Of a DNA stretch of 64,000 nt, positions 8,087 through 18,157 are shown one piece after another. Below the pieces are notes generated by a model. The model saw only the letters and a list, made by a program, of their open reading frames with translations. It was not told the origin of the DNA and ran no database searches. The position numbers and the translations under genes were made by a program. This stretch comes from Saccharopolyspora hordei (GTDB taxonomy: Bacteria; Actinomycetota; Actinomycetes; Mycobacteriales; Pseudonocardiaceae). The first letter of the stretch is position 1, and every line of letters starts with the position of its first letter. The stretch spans positions 4,067,001 through 4,131,000 of the forward strand of contig NZ_JACCFJ010000001.1 of assembly GCF_013410345.1 (NCBI RefSeq), read 5' to 3'.

Positions 8087-9067
8087 CTAGTCGTTGGTGC
8101 TGATGATGGCGCCGACCAGGTCCGGACCTGGGAAGTCCATCATGACCACCCCGGTGCGGGGCAGGTCGTGGGTCGTCAGGTGCTCCAGGGCGTAGTCGTT
8201 GACGCCGCGGAAGCCCGACGCCCCGCAGGCCACGGCGTTCGGGAAGGCCGCCGGGCTGGAGCCGCTGGTGAAGTTCAGGTACAGGTCGCGCTCGTCGGCC
8301 GCCACCGTCTCGTCGAGGTGGTCGCGGACCGCGGCCCACTTGTCGTCGATGTCGAACAGGGTCGGGACGGTGTACTCGTCCTGGACGCGCTCGCCCCAGG
8401 TGTCGTCGGCGAGCTGGCCGACGCCGCGCCCCTCGTGCAGGCCGCCGTGGGCTTCCTGCAGGGACAGCAGCACGACCTTGCCGCGCGACTCGCCGAGGGT
8501 GGGGACGTCGCCGCCCGCGGGGTCGAGCAGCAACCCGCCGTGGGGGTCGTTCTCCCGGTACCAGTCGAAGATCTGCGCCTCGTCGAGCCGGCTGTTCTCG
8601 TCGGTGCACGAGCCGACCTCACCGGTGCACTCGGCCTTCAGCCGCAGCAGCACGGTCTCGCCCGGGTGCGCCGCGAGGAACTCGCCGGCTTCCCGCAGCA
8701 CGTCGGAGAAGTTCGCGTTCTGGTAGAAGGTGCCGTGGTGCAGGGTGAACCGGTCGTCGACGCGGCGCACCCGGACGTCGATCGCGCGGATCCCGGCTTC
8801 CAGCTGCACCGCGAGGGTCTCGGCGCTGTCACCGTGGTCCTCCTGCGTCTGCGTCAGCTCGCCGCCGTGCAGCGACAGGCTCTGGTGCGTGCCGGGGATC
8901 GACAGCTGCGCCAGGCTGACGTCGTCGGGCAGCCCGGCCATCCAGTCGGGGTTGGACGCCTCGGTGATGCCTTCGCAGTGCGGCGCGGCGGACGCCGTCC
9001 CCGGCACCACCGCGACCGCACACGCCAGCACGAGCGCAGCTGTCGCACGACCCGTTCTCCCGGTCAT
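8087..9067 (-). CDS. Secreted phosphatidylinositol-specific phospholipase C-like protein
   Basis: A 326-residue exported enzyme of the bacterial PI-PLC X-domain family, which cleaves phosphoinositides by general acid-base catalysis with two His residues. A signal peptide fills about residues 1-27, with a hydrophobic core and an ASA-type cleavage site. The mature protein has SIPGTHQSLSLHG (first catalytic His) and, after RAIDVRVR, the second His in LHHGTFYQ. Several Cys residues suggest extracellular disulfides. I take the ATG at 9067 because the signal peptide begins there; the open frame back to 9202 has no coherent coding content. The gene stands alone between the flavin oxidase and the carboxylesterase, on the same strand. 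Confidence 0.88.
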   Translation of the reverse strand: MTGRTGRATAALVLACAVAVVPGTASAAPHCEGITEASNPDWMAGLPDDVSLAQLSIPGTHQSLSLHGGELTQTQEDHGDSAETLAVQLEAGIRAIDVRVRRVDDRFTLHHGTFYQNANFSDVLREAGEFLAAHPGETVLLRLKAECTGEVGSCTDENSRLDEAQIFDWYRENDPHGGLLLDPAGGDVPTLGESRGKVVLLSLQEAHGGLHEGRGVGQLADDTWGERVQDEYTVPTLFDIDDKWAAVRDHLDETVAADERDLYLNFTSGSSPAAFPNAVACGASGFRGVNDYALEHLTTHDLPRTGVVMMDFPGPDLVGAIISTND

Positions 9068-9129
9068 GCGGCACAGGATCACCGCCGAACCGCGCCCGCG
9101 GCACCGGATGGCGGGAACTCGCCACCGCG

Positions 9130-10587
9130 TCAGGCCCGGTGCTGCCAGATCTCCCGCGAGGCGGCGAGCGGGTCGGAGACCACGGTCGACGGCACGTCCC
9201 ACACCCGCGCCCGCCGGTCGGCGGCCGAGTACTGCGGCCAGCCCGGATCACCGCTGGCGGCGAAGGAGATCCAGGACGCGCGCAGCTCCGCCGAGAGGGT
9301 CGCGAAGCTCTCCGGCACCGGGTCGCCGAGCATCATCGTGCCCAGGGCGTCGTCGTGGACGCCGAAGGTGAACGGCAGGTCCAGGCCGTGGCAGGCCCGC
9401 AGCGCGCCGTCCATGGCCGGAGTGCGCCAGGCGAACTCGTAGAGGTAGCTGCGGCCACCCGCCGAGGCCTGCGCTTCGGCGGTCCACAGCGACGGCATCC
9501 GGAACAGCTGGTCGCTGAGCAGCACCGCGTACAGCTCGTGGTCGGGTTCGTCGGGGTAAGCGGCCCGGTACTGCTCCACCACCGACGGGTCCAGCCGCAG
9601 GCCCTGCGCCAGCCCAGCCAGGTCGCGGGCCTCCCCGGGCAGCTGCAGGGTGAACAGGCGGGCTTCGTCGGTGTTGTAGCCGCAGATGAGGTCCACGTCC
9701 TTGCCGGATCCGCCGCGCAGCACCGCCCACGGCACGTCGTCGAGGACCTCGCCGTCGTGGACCACCGCGTACGGCGTGGAGTTCGTCCAGGCCGCGCGGT
9801 TGCGGCTCATCTCCGCCATCACCGCGGTCTGCGCGCCGTGCAGGGTCTCCGGCGGGACCGCTCCCAGCGCCTCCGCGGTCGGCGCGACCCCCAGCTCGCC
9901 GAGGATGAGCTCGCCGCACGTGCGGAACTCGTTCTCGGCGACGAACAGCGACCCGAGGCTCTGCGAGATGCCGCGGCGGAACAGCCCGTGCCGCGCCGAG
10001 CCGGCCACCAGCGTCACCACCGAGGTCGCACCGGCCGACTCGCCGAAGATCGTCACGTTCCCCGGGTCGCCGCCGAAGCGCGCGATGTTGTCCTGCACCC
10101 AGCGCAGCGCGGCCAGCTGGTCCAGGATCCCGCGGTTGTTCGGCGCGTCCTGCACCCAGCCGAAACCCTCGTAGCCCACGCGGTAGTTCACCGTCACGAC
10201 GACGGCACCGCCCTGCGCCAGCGTCGACGCGTCGAAGCTGGCGCTGGTCCCGCCGAGGAAGGCGCCGCCGTGGATCCACACCAGCACCGGCAGCCCGCCG
10301 CCGAGGTCCGGCGTCCACACGTTCAGCGTCAGGGACTCGGTGCTGTCACCGGGGTTCCACGCCGACGGCAGGTCCGGCATGATGCCGGGCTGCGGCACGG
10401 ACGCGCTGAACTCGAGCGCGTCCCGCACCCCCTCCCACGGCTCCGGGGCCTGCGGCGCCTGGAACCGCCTCGGCCCGTCCAGGGACGCCGCGTACGGGAT
10501 GCCCTTGAACACGCTCACTCCGCCTGCCGCGGCGCCGCGCACCGCACCGCTCTCAGTCCGCACCACGAGATCCATGTCTCCATGCAA
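9130..10587 (-). CDS. Type B carboxylesterase
   Basis: A 485-residue alpha/beta-hydrolase of the carboxylesterase/cholinesterase family, hydrolysing carboxylic esters. The oxyanion-hole motif HGGAF is at about 106-110. The nucleophilic Ser is about S184 in FGESAGATS, next to NVTIFGES, and the catalytic His lies in RACHGLDLPFTFG. The length is typical for bacterial members (about 490-510). No signal peptide is seen, so it is probably cytosolic. The start is uncertain: ATG at 10587 and ATG at 10575 are both in frame, and many family members start like the shorter form. It has no obvious functional link to the neighbouring metF. Confidence 0.9.
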   Translation of the reverse strand: MHGDMDLVVRTESGAVRGAAAGGVSVFKGIPYAASLDGPRRFQAPQAPEPWEGVRDALEFSASVPQPGIMPDLPSAWNPGDSTESLTLNVWTPDLGGGLPVLVWIHGGAFLGGTSASFDASTLAQGGAVVVTVNYRVGYEGFGWVQDAPNNRGILDQLAALRWVQDNIARFGGDPGNVTIFGESAGATSVVTLVAGSARHGLFRRGISQSLGSLFVAENEFRTCGELILGELGVAPTAEALGAVPPETLHGAQTAVMAEMSRNRAAWTNSTPYAVVHDGEVLDDVPWAVLRGGSGKDVDLICGYNTDEARLFTLQLPGEARDLAGLAQGLRLDPSVVEQYRAAYPDEPDHELYAVLLSDQLFRMPSLWTAEAQASAGGRSYLYEFAWRTPAMDGALRACHGLDLPFTFGVHDDALGTMMLGDPVPESFATLSAELRASWISFAASGDPGWPQYSAADRRARVWDVPSTVVSDPLAASREIWQHRA

Positions 10588-10693
10588 CCAAATCCCGCCG
10601 GGTCGTGTGGTGCGATCGGCCTCCTGGCGGGGCGGCGGACCAGAGTCGTCCGAAGTGGACAGACGGGGGCTCTCCGCGCCTGGAGACGGAGAA

Positions 10694-10728
10694 CCCCGCC
10701 GTCCGGCGGTCGGACCGGGACGGCGGGG
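10694..10728 (-). terminator. Rho-independent-like terminator after metF
   Basis: A perfect 11-bp GC stem, CCCCGCCGTCC with GGACGGCGGGG around a 13-base loop, begins 17 bases past the metF stop on the minus strand. There is no T-run. It is the probable end of the betaine/methyl-cycle transcript. Confidence 0.65.
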
Positions 10729-10744
10729 TCGTCGACGCGGCTGG

Positions 10745-11641
10745 TCAGGCGGCGGACTTGAGCACGCCGTCGATCAGCCCGAGGTTGGCCAGCACCTCGC
10801 GGGTGGCCTTGGACCGGTTGAGGCTGTAGAAGTGCAGCGCCGGAACGCCCTCGGCGATCAGCTTCTCGCACAGCCGGGTGGTGATCTCCAGCCCGGCCTC
10901 GCGGAAGCCCGCCGGGTCGTCGCGCAGCGGGTCCAGCACCGCCGACACCTCGTCCGGGATGGTCATGTTGCTCAGCTGGGTGGTCATGCCCAGCACCTTC
11001 GGCGTGGTGATCGGCATGATCCCCGGCAGCAGCGGCTGGTGGCAGCCGTGCTGGGCCAGGCGGTCCCGCAGCCGCAGGAAGTGCTCCGGCTCCAGGAACA
11101 TCTGCGCCACCGAGAAGTCCGCCCCGGCCCGCAGCTTGTTGACCATGTGCTTGGTGTCGGACTCCAGGTCGGGCGAGCGCGGGTGCATGTGCGGGAACGC
11201 CGCCACGCCCACGCAGAAGTCGCCGCACTCGCGCACCAGGCGGACCAGCTCGTCGGCGTAGGTGATGCCCTCCGGGTGCGGGATCCACTCGCCCATCGGG
11301 TCACCCGGCGGGTCGCCCCGGATCGCCAAGACGTTCTGGATGCCCTCGGCCGCGTACGAGCCGATGACGTGCCGCAGCTCGGCGATCGAGTGGTTGACCC
11401 CGGTCAGGTGCGCCATCGCGACCAGCGTGGTGTCACTGGCGATCCGGCCCGTGGTGCGCACCGTGCGGTCCCTGCTGGACCCGCCCGCGCCGTAGGTCAC
11501 CGACACGTAGGCGGGGTCCAGCGGCTCCAGCTCCCGGATGGCCCGCCACAGCTGGCGTTCCTCCTCGTCGGTCTTCGGCGGGAAGAACTCCACCGAGAAC
11601 ACCGTCTTGCCGGGGCGCAGCCGGTCGATGACTTTGGTCAT
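10745..11641 (-). CDS. metF: Methylenetetrahydrofolate reductase
   Basis: A 298-residue MetF that reduces 5,10-methylene-THF to 5-methyl-THF, the methyl donor for MetH. The family hallmark FSVEFFPPK is at residues 15-23 with the catalytic Glu (about E18). It continues with VSVTYGAGGSSRDRT, then AHLTGVNHS, and the FAD-site motif NVLAIRGDPPGD. Length is normal for the bacterial catalytic domain. The ATG at 11641 has GGGAGG about 8 bases upstream. It is the last gene of the cluster and directly supplies the methyl groups that MetH transfers to homocysteine. A stem-loop follows it. Confidence 0.96.
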   Translation of the reverse strand: MTKVIDRLRPGKTVFSVEFFPPKTDEEERQLWRAIRELEPLDPAYVSVTYGAGGSSRDRTVRTTGRIASDTTLVAMAHLTGVNHSIAELRHVIGSYAAEGIQNVLAIRGDPPGDPMGEWIPHPEGITYADELVRLVRECGDFCVGVAAFPHMHPRSPDLESDTKHMVNKLRAGADFSVAQMFLEPEHFLRLRDRLAQHGCHQPLLPGIMPITTPKVLGMTTQLSNMTIPDEVSAVLDPLRDDPAGFREAGLEITTRLCEKLIAEGVPALHFYSLNRSKATREVLANLGLIDGVLKSAA

Positions 11642-11690
11642 TCCTGGCCTCCCTCATTCCCAGCTTCGTCGTCACGCGGTCAGGCCGCCA

Positions 11691-11788
11691 GTGCTGCGCG
11701 GCGGCGCCGGGCCTCCCGGACGCGGTCCCGGTGGCGACCGGACGCCCTATCCCCGTCGGGATCGCGCACCGGCGCCGCCGCGCAGCAC
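11691..11788 (-). other. Large structured intergenic element between sahH and metF
   Basis: Two 20-base arms, GTGCTGCGCGGCGGCGCCGG at 11691-11710 and its exact reverse complement at 11769-11788, enclose 58 bases. The interior can form at least two small hairpins: ATCCC with GGGAT, and CGGTC with GACCG. The transcript could therefore fold into a multibranched structure. It lies 21 bases past the sahH stop and about 50 bases before the metF start. It could be a terminator/attenuator lowering metF expression, an RNA processing site, or a dispersed palindromic repeat; the sequence does not tell which. Confidence 0.6.
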
Positions 11789-11809
11789 GAGTGCGACTGC
11801 AGCGTGGGA

Positions 11810-13267
<1,458 letters not shown>

Positions 13268-13324
13268 GGCTTCCTTTCTCATTTCCCGATCATGTCAGGT
13301 GTGTCGCGAACCGGTGTTCCGTGC

Positions 13325-13353
13325 AGCGTAGCGCCCTCGCGGGGCCACTGACC
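13325..13353 (-). promoter_or_regulatory. Candidate promoter for ahcY
   Basis: On the minus strand a TACGCT hexamer (13325-13330) fits the actinobacterial TAnnnT -10 box, with GGTCAG 17 bases upstream (13348-13353) as a weak -35. The start codon is about 58 bases downstream. This suggests ahcY-metF can be transcribed separately from the upstream genes; it is prediction only. Confidence 0.3.
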
Positions 13354-13398
13354 TGCACCGATCCGCGGTCGTCGTGGGCGCTGTGCCGGTCGTGGCGG

Positions 13399-13466
13399 GG
13401 TGGTCGGCCCGCGCAGCCCGCGGCCGGCCAGGCCGCGCCGGGGCCCGCTCACGCGAGCCGACCACC
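13399..13466 (-). terminator. Extended stem-loop after metH
   Basis: GGTGGTCGGC (13399-13408) pairs with GCCGACCACC (13457-13466) around 48 very GC-rich bases that contain further self-complementary runs (GGCCGGCC region). It begins within ten bases of the metH stop on the minus strand, so it may terminate or attenuate the metH message before ahcY. Confidence 0.5.
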
Positions 13467-13471
13467 GCTGC

Positions 13472-16400
13472 TCACGTGTTGAAGTACTTCGCCTCGGGGT
13501 GGTGGGCGACGATGGCGTCGGTGGACTGCTCCGGGTGGAGCTGGAACTCCTCGGACAGGACCACGCCGATGCGCTCGGACCCCAGCAGGTCGACGATCTT
13601 GGCCCGGTCCTCGATGTCCGGGCACGCACCGTAGCCGAACGAGTACCGCGCACCGCGGTAGCCGAGCTTGAAGAACTCCCGCACGTCCTCGGGGTCCTCC
13701 TGGGCCACCGTGCCGCCGCCGGACCAGGCCAGCTCGCGGCGGATGCGGCGGTGCCAGTACTCGGCCAGCGCCTCGGTGAGCTGCACGCTCAGGCCGTGCA
13801 CCTCCAGGTAGTCCCGGTAGGCGTTCTTGGCGAACAGCTCGTTGGCGTAGTCCGCGATCGGCTGCCCCATGGTGACCAGCTGCATCGGCAGCACGTCCAC
13901 CTGGCCGCTCTGCTCGGCCTGCTCGCGCGACCGGAAGAAGTCGGCCAGGCACAGCCGCCGGTCGCGCTTCTGCCGCGGGAAGAAGAACCGGCAGCGCTCC
14001 GGCGCGTCCGGCTCGTCCTTGTCCAGCACGACCAGGTGGTTGCCCTCGCTCACGCAGGGGAAGTAGCCGTAGACCACCGCCGCGTGCTGCAGGATGCCCG
14101 CGGTGGACAGCTCGTCGATCCAGTGCCGCAGCCGCGGCCGGCCCTCGGTCTCGACCAGCTCCTCGTAGGACGGCCCCTCGCCCTTCTTGGCACCGCGCAG
14201 GCCCCACTGGCCGAAGAACGTGGCCCGCTCGTCCAGCAGCGCCAGGTAGTCGGCGACCGCGACGCCCTTGACCACCTTGGAGCCCCAGAACGGCGGGGTG
14301 GGCACCGGCACGTCGGCGGCCACGTCGGAGCGCGTGGTGTCGTCGTAGCCGGGTTCCTCGCCCTGCTGGGCCTTGCGCTTCTCGGCGATGCGCAGCGACC
14401 GCTCGCGGCGGGCCTTGCGCTCGGCCTTCTTGGCCTGCTCGGCGGCGTCCTCCTCGGGGGTCTCCCCGCGCTTGATGGCCATCAGCCGGTCCATCAGGTG
14501 CAGGCCCTCGAAGGCGTCCTTGGCGTAGCGGACGTCGCCCTCGTAGATCTCGTCCAGGTCGTGCTCGACGTAGGAGCGGGTCAGCGCCGCGCCACCCAGC
14601 ATCACCGGGTACTTCTTGGCGAGCCCCCTGGAGTTCATCTCCTCCAGGTTCTCCTTCATGATCACAGTGGACTTCACCAGCAGCCCGGACATGCCGATGG
14701 CGTCGACCTGGTGTTCCTCCGCGGCTTCGAGGATCGCGTTGATCGGCTGCTTGATGCCGATGTTGATCACGTCGTAGCCGTTGTTGGAGACGATGATGTC
14801 GACCAGGTTCTTGCCGATGTCGTGCACATCGCCCTTGACCGTGGCCAGCAGCAGCTTGCCCTTGCCGCCGGACTCGTCCTTCTCCATGTGCGGTTCCAGG
14901 TAGGCCACCGCAGCCTTCATGACCTCGGCCGACTGCAGCACGAACGGCAGCTGCATCTGCCCGGAGCCGAACAGGTCACCGACGACCTTCATGCCGGCCA
15001 GCAGGTTCTCGTTGATGATCGCCAGCGGCGACTTCTCCCGCATCGCCGCGTCGAGGTCGGCCTCCAGGCCGTTGCGCTCGCCGTCGATGATCCGGCGCTC
15101 CAGCCGCTCCAGCAGCGGCAGCTTGGCCAGCTCCTCGGCGCGGGAGGCGCTGCTGGACTTCGCGGTCTGGCCCTCGAACAGCTGCATCAGCTTCTGCAGC
15201 GGGTCGTAGCCCTCACGGCGCCGGTCGTAGACCAGGTCCAGCGCGACCTCGCGCGCCTCCTCGTCGATCTTGCTCATCGGCAGGATCTTGGAGGCGTTGA
15301 GGATCGCGGTGTCCAGGCCCGCTTCCCGGCACTCGTGGAGGAACACCGAGTTGAGCACCTGCCGCGCCGCCGGGTTGAGGCCGAACGAGACGTTGGACAG
15401 GCCGAGCGTGGTCTGCACGTCCGGGTGGCGCTTCTTGAGCTCCCGGATCGCGTTGATCGTCTCGAGGGCGTCCCGGCGGACCTCTTCCTGACCGGTGGTG
15501 ATCGGGAAGACCAGGCAGTCGATGATGATCGAGGACTTCTCCATGCCCCAGTTGGTGGTCATGTCCTCGATCAGCCGTTCGGCCACCCGCAGCTTCCACT
15601 CCGCGGTGCGGGCCTGGCCCTCCTCGTCGATGCAGGTCACCACGACGGTGGCGCCGTGCTCGACGGCCATCTGCATGACCCGCTCGTACCGGGAGCCCGG
15701 CCCGTTGCCGTCCTCCCAGTTGACCGAGTTGATCGCGCACCGGCCACCGAGGTGCTCCAGCCCGGCGCGGATCACGTCCGGCTCGGTGGAGTCCACCATG
15801 ATCGGCAGCGTCGAGGCGGTGGCCAGCCGCGAGGCCAGCTCCGACATGTCGACGGTGCCGTCCCGGCCCACGTAGTCCACGCACAGGTCCAGCATGTGCG
15901 CGCCCTCGCGGGTCTGGGCCTTGGCGATCTCCACGCAGTCGTCGTAGCGGCCCTCCAGCATCGCCTCGCGGAACGCCTTGGAGCCGTTGGTGTTGGTCCG
16001 CTCGCCGATGTTGAGGATCGAGGCGTCCTGCTCGAACGGCACCGACTGGTACACCGACGACACCGACGGCACGTGCTCCGGCGTGCGCTGCGCGGGGGTG
16101 AGCCCGCGGACCGCTTCGGCCACCGCGCGCACGTGCTCGGTGGTGGTGCCGCAGCAGCCGCCGACCAGCCGGGCCCCGTACTCGGTGACGAAGCCGGCCA
16201 GCGCCTCGGCCAGCTCGTCAGGCTGCAGCGGGTACACCGCGCCGTTGGGGCCGAGCTCGGGCAGACCCGCGTTCGGCATCACCGACAGCGGGATGCGGGA
16301 GTTCTGCGCCAGCACGCGCAGGTGCTCGCTCATCTCCGCGGGACCGGTGGCGCAGTTCATGCCGATGAGGTCGATGCCCAGCGGCTCCAGCGCGGTCAGC

Positions 16401-17038
16401 GCCGCGCCGATCTCCGAGCCGACCAGCATGGTGCCGGTGGTCTCCACGGTGACCTGCGCGATGATCGGCACCCGCCGCCCGGCCTGCGCCATCGCGCGCT
16501 TGGCGGCGATGATCGCGGCCTTGGTCTGCAGCAGGTCCTGCGAGGTCTCCACCAGCACCACGTCGATGCCGCCGTCGAGCATGCCCAGGACCTGCTCGAA
16601 GTAGGCGTCACGCAGCGTCGCGTAGGGCGCGTGCCCCAGCGTCGGCAGCTTCGTGCCCGGTCCGACCGAGCCCAGCACGAACCGCGGGCGGTCCGGCGTG
16701 GAGTACTCGTCGGCGGCCTCGCGAGCCAGCGCCGACCCCTTCTCGGCGAGCTCCCGGATGCGGTCCGGGATGTCGTACTCGGAGAGGTTGGCCCAGTTCG
16801 CACCGAAGGTGTTGGTCTCGATCGCGTCCGAGCCCGCTTCCAGGTAGCCCCGGTAGATCGAGGACACCACGTCGGGTCGGGTGACGTTGAGGATCTCGTT
16901 GCAGCCCTCGAGGTTGGCGAAGTCGTCCAACGTCAGGTCGAAGGACTGCAGCGCGGTGCCCATGCCGCCGTCGGCGACGAGGACGCGCTCGTCTACGGCG
17001 GCCAGGAAACCGCTCGGATCGTTCTGCCGGTCTGCCAT
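13472..17038 (-). CDS. metH: Cobalamin-dependent methionine synthase
   Basis: A 1188-residue full-length MetH that transfers methyl from 5-methyl-THF via cobalamin to homocysteine. The homocysteine domain (about 1-310) has its zinc ligands in GMNCATGP (C229) and GGCCGTT (293-299). The pterin domain starts near 340 with NIGERTNTNGS. The B12 module (about 640-880) contains GDVHDIGKN at 736-744, with the axial-ligand His. The C-terminal reactivation domain (from about 930) contains GYGACPDIEDR and ends YFNT. The ATG at 17038 is preceded by GGGGAG, and the start is 21 bases after the adenosine kinase stop, so the two are co-transcribed. It closes the methyl cycle by remaking methionine. Confidence 0.97.
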   Translation of the reverse strand: MADRQNDPSGFLAAVDERVLVADGGMGTALQSFDLTLDDFANLEGCNEILNVTRPDVVSSIYRGYLEAGSDAIETNTFGANWANLSEYDIPDRIRELAEKGSALAREAADEYSTPDRPRFVLGSVGPGTKLPTLGHAPYATLRDAYFEQVLGMLDGGIDVVLVETSQDLLQTKAAIIAAKRAMAQAGRRVPIIAQVTVETTGTMLVGSEIGAALTALEPLGIDLIGMNCATGPAEMSEHLRVLAQNSRIPLSVMPNAGLPELGPNGAVYPLQPDELAEALAGFVTEYGARLVGGCCGTTTEHVRAVAEAVRGLTPAQRTPEHVPSVSSVYQSVPFEQDASILNIGERTNTNGSKAFREAMLEGRYDDCVEIAKAQTREGAHMLDLCVDYVGRDGTVDMSELASRLATASTLPIMVDSTEPDVIRAGLEHLGGRCAINSVNWEDGNGPGSRYERVMQMAVEHGATVVVTCIDEEGQARTAEWKLRVAERLIEDMTTNWGMEKSSIIIDCLVFPITTGQEEVRRDALETINAIRELKKRHPDVQTTLGLSNVSFGLNPAARQVLNSVFLHECREAGLDTAILNASKILPMSKIDEEAREVALDLVYDRRREGYDPLQKLMQLFEGQTAKSSSASRAEELAKLPLLERLERRIIDGERNGLEADLDAAMREKSPLAIINENLLAGMKVVGDLFGSGQMQLPFVLQSAEVMKAAVAYLEPHMEKDESGGKGKLLLATVKGDVHDIGKNLVDIIVSNNGYDVINIGIKQPINAILEAAEEHQVDAIGMSGLLVKSTVIMKENLEEMNSRGLAKKYPVMLGGAALTRSYVEHDLDEIYEGDVRYAKDAFEGLHLMDRLMAIKRGETPEEDAAEQAKKAERKARRERSLRIAEKRKAQQGEEPGYDDTTRSDVAADVPVPTPPFWGSKVVKGVAVADYLALLDERATFFGQWGLRGAKKGEGPSYEELVETEGRPRLRHWIDELSTAGILQHAAVVYGYFPCVSEGNHLVVLDKDEPDAPERCRFFFPRQKRDRRLCLADFFRSREQAEQSGQVDVLPMQLVTMGQPIADYANELFAKNAYRDYLEVHGLSVQLTEALAEYWHRRIRRELAWSGGGTVAQEDPEDVREFFKLGYRGARYSFGYGACPDIEDRAKIVDLLGSERIGVVLSEEFQLHPEQSTDAIVAHHPEAKYFNT

Positions 17039-17059
17039 GCCGTGCCTACTCCCCGTCGC

Positions 17060-18034
17060 TCAGCGGAGCTTCGCCCCGACCTCACCCGCCGCGGCGTCGC
17101 CGTAGTGCTCGGCGAACCGGGCGAGGAACGACTCGCGCTCCACCTGGTACTCCTGGGGCCCGTCGGCCTCCAAGGAGACGGTGGCCAGTGTGCATCCCAG
17201 CTGCAGCGACCGCTCCAATCCCAGTTCGTGGGACAGCCCGGCCAGGAAACCGGCGCGCAGCGCGTCGCCGACACCGGTCGGGTCACCCTTCTGCTTCTCC
17301 TTCGGCGGGGTGACCTCCACGGTAGGTTGCGAGGTGGACTCCACCTGGACGCCCTTGGCACCCAGCGTGGTCACCCAGCTGCCGACCCGCTCGAGGACCT
17401 CGGCGTGGCTCCAGCCGGTGCTCTGCAGCAGCAGGCCGTGCTCGTACTCGTTGGTGAACAGGTACTCGGCCCCGTCGACCAGCTCGCGGATCGCGTCGCC
17501 GTCCATCCGGGCCAGCTGCTGGCCGGGGTCGGCGATGAACCGGTAGCCGCGGTCCCGGCACTCCTGGGTGTGCCGCAGCATCGCGTCCGGGTCGTTGGCG
17601 GAGATGACCACCAGGTCCAGCCCGCCGACCCGGTCGGCGACCGGCTTGAGCTCGATGTCCCGGGCCTCGGACATCGCGCCGGCGTAGAAGGAGGCGATCT
17701 GGTTGAAGTCGGTGTCGGTGGTGCACAGGAAGCGCGCGGTGTGCTTGGTCTCCGAGACGTGCACCGAGGCGGTGTCCACGCCGTGCCGCTCCAGCCAGGA
17801 GCGGTAGTCGTCGAAGTCGCGGCCGACGGCGCCGACCAGGATCGAGCTGACACCCAGCTGGCCGAGGCCGAAGGTGATGTTGGGCGCCACCCCGCCACGC
17901 CGCACCACCAGTTCGTCGACCAGGAACGACAGCGACACCTGTTCGAGGCGGTCGGCGACGAGCTGCTCGGTGAACCTACCGGGGTAGGTCATCAGATGGT
18001 CGGTGGCGATGGATCCGGTCACCGCAATCCGCAC
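17060..18034 (-). CDS. adoK: Adenosine kinase, PfkB/ribokinase family
   Basis: A 324-residue PfkB-family kinase. It resembles the mycobacterial adenosine kinase in length and in its N-terminal ITVTGSIATDHLM-like segment (here IAVTGSIATDHLM), with RRGGVAPNITFGLGQLG for nucleoside binding. The C-terminal anion-hole and catalytic Asp lie in GDPTGVGDALRAGF. It would phosphorylate the adenosine released by SAH hydrolase to AMP, pulling that reversible reaction forward. The GTG start at 18034 follows AAAGGAG with seven-base spacing. It sits between metK and metH. Other PfkB sugar kinases are possible, but the context strongly favours adenosine. Confidence 0.9.
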   Translation of the reverse strand: MRIAVTGSIATDHLMTYPGRFTEQLVADRLEQVSLSFLVDELVVRRGGVAPNITFGLGQLGVSSILVGAVGRDFDDYRSWLERHGVDTASVHVSETKHTARFLCTTDTDFNQIASFYAGAMSEARDIELKPVADRVGGLDLVVISANDPDAMLRHTQECRDRGYRFIADPGQQLARMDGDAIRELVDGAEYLFTNEYEHGLLLQSTGWSHAEVLERVGSWVTTLGAKGVQVESTSQPTVEVTPPKEKQKGDPTGVGDALRAGFLAGLSHELGLERSLQLGCTLATVSLEADGPQEYQVERESFLARFAEHYGDAAAGEVGAKLR

Positions 18035-18097
18035 TGCACTACTCCTTTACCAGGGGGCGGGCCCGCCCCGAAGCTCCATTGGACGGCCGTCGGCACC

Positions 18098-18133
18098 GGA
18101 CTGCGGGGCGCAGTCGCCCGCGCCCCGCAGTCC
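18098..18133 (-). terminator. Perfect stem-loop between metK and adoK
   Basis: A perfect 14-bp stem, GGACTGCGGGGCGC with GCGCCCCGCAGTCC around an 8-base loop, lies 25 bases past the metK stop on the minus strand. A second element, the 16-base palindrome GGGGCGGGCCCGCCCC (18054-18069), sits just before the adoK ribosome site. Together they look like a terminator or attenuator that would make metK expression exceed that of the downstream genes. Confidence 0.6.
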
Positions 18134-18157
18134 GCGCACCAGCTAGCTCCAGCGACC

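Noticed and set aside
13268..13471. SAH riboswitch or cobalamin element before ahcY
   Set aside because: The GAGG-containing stretch resembles the SAH core only in a few bases and the required pairing was not evident.
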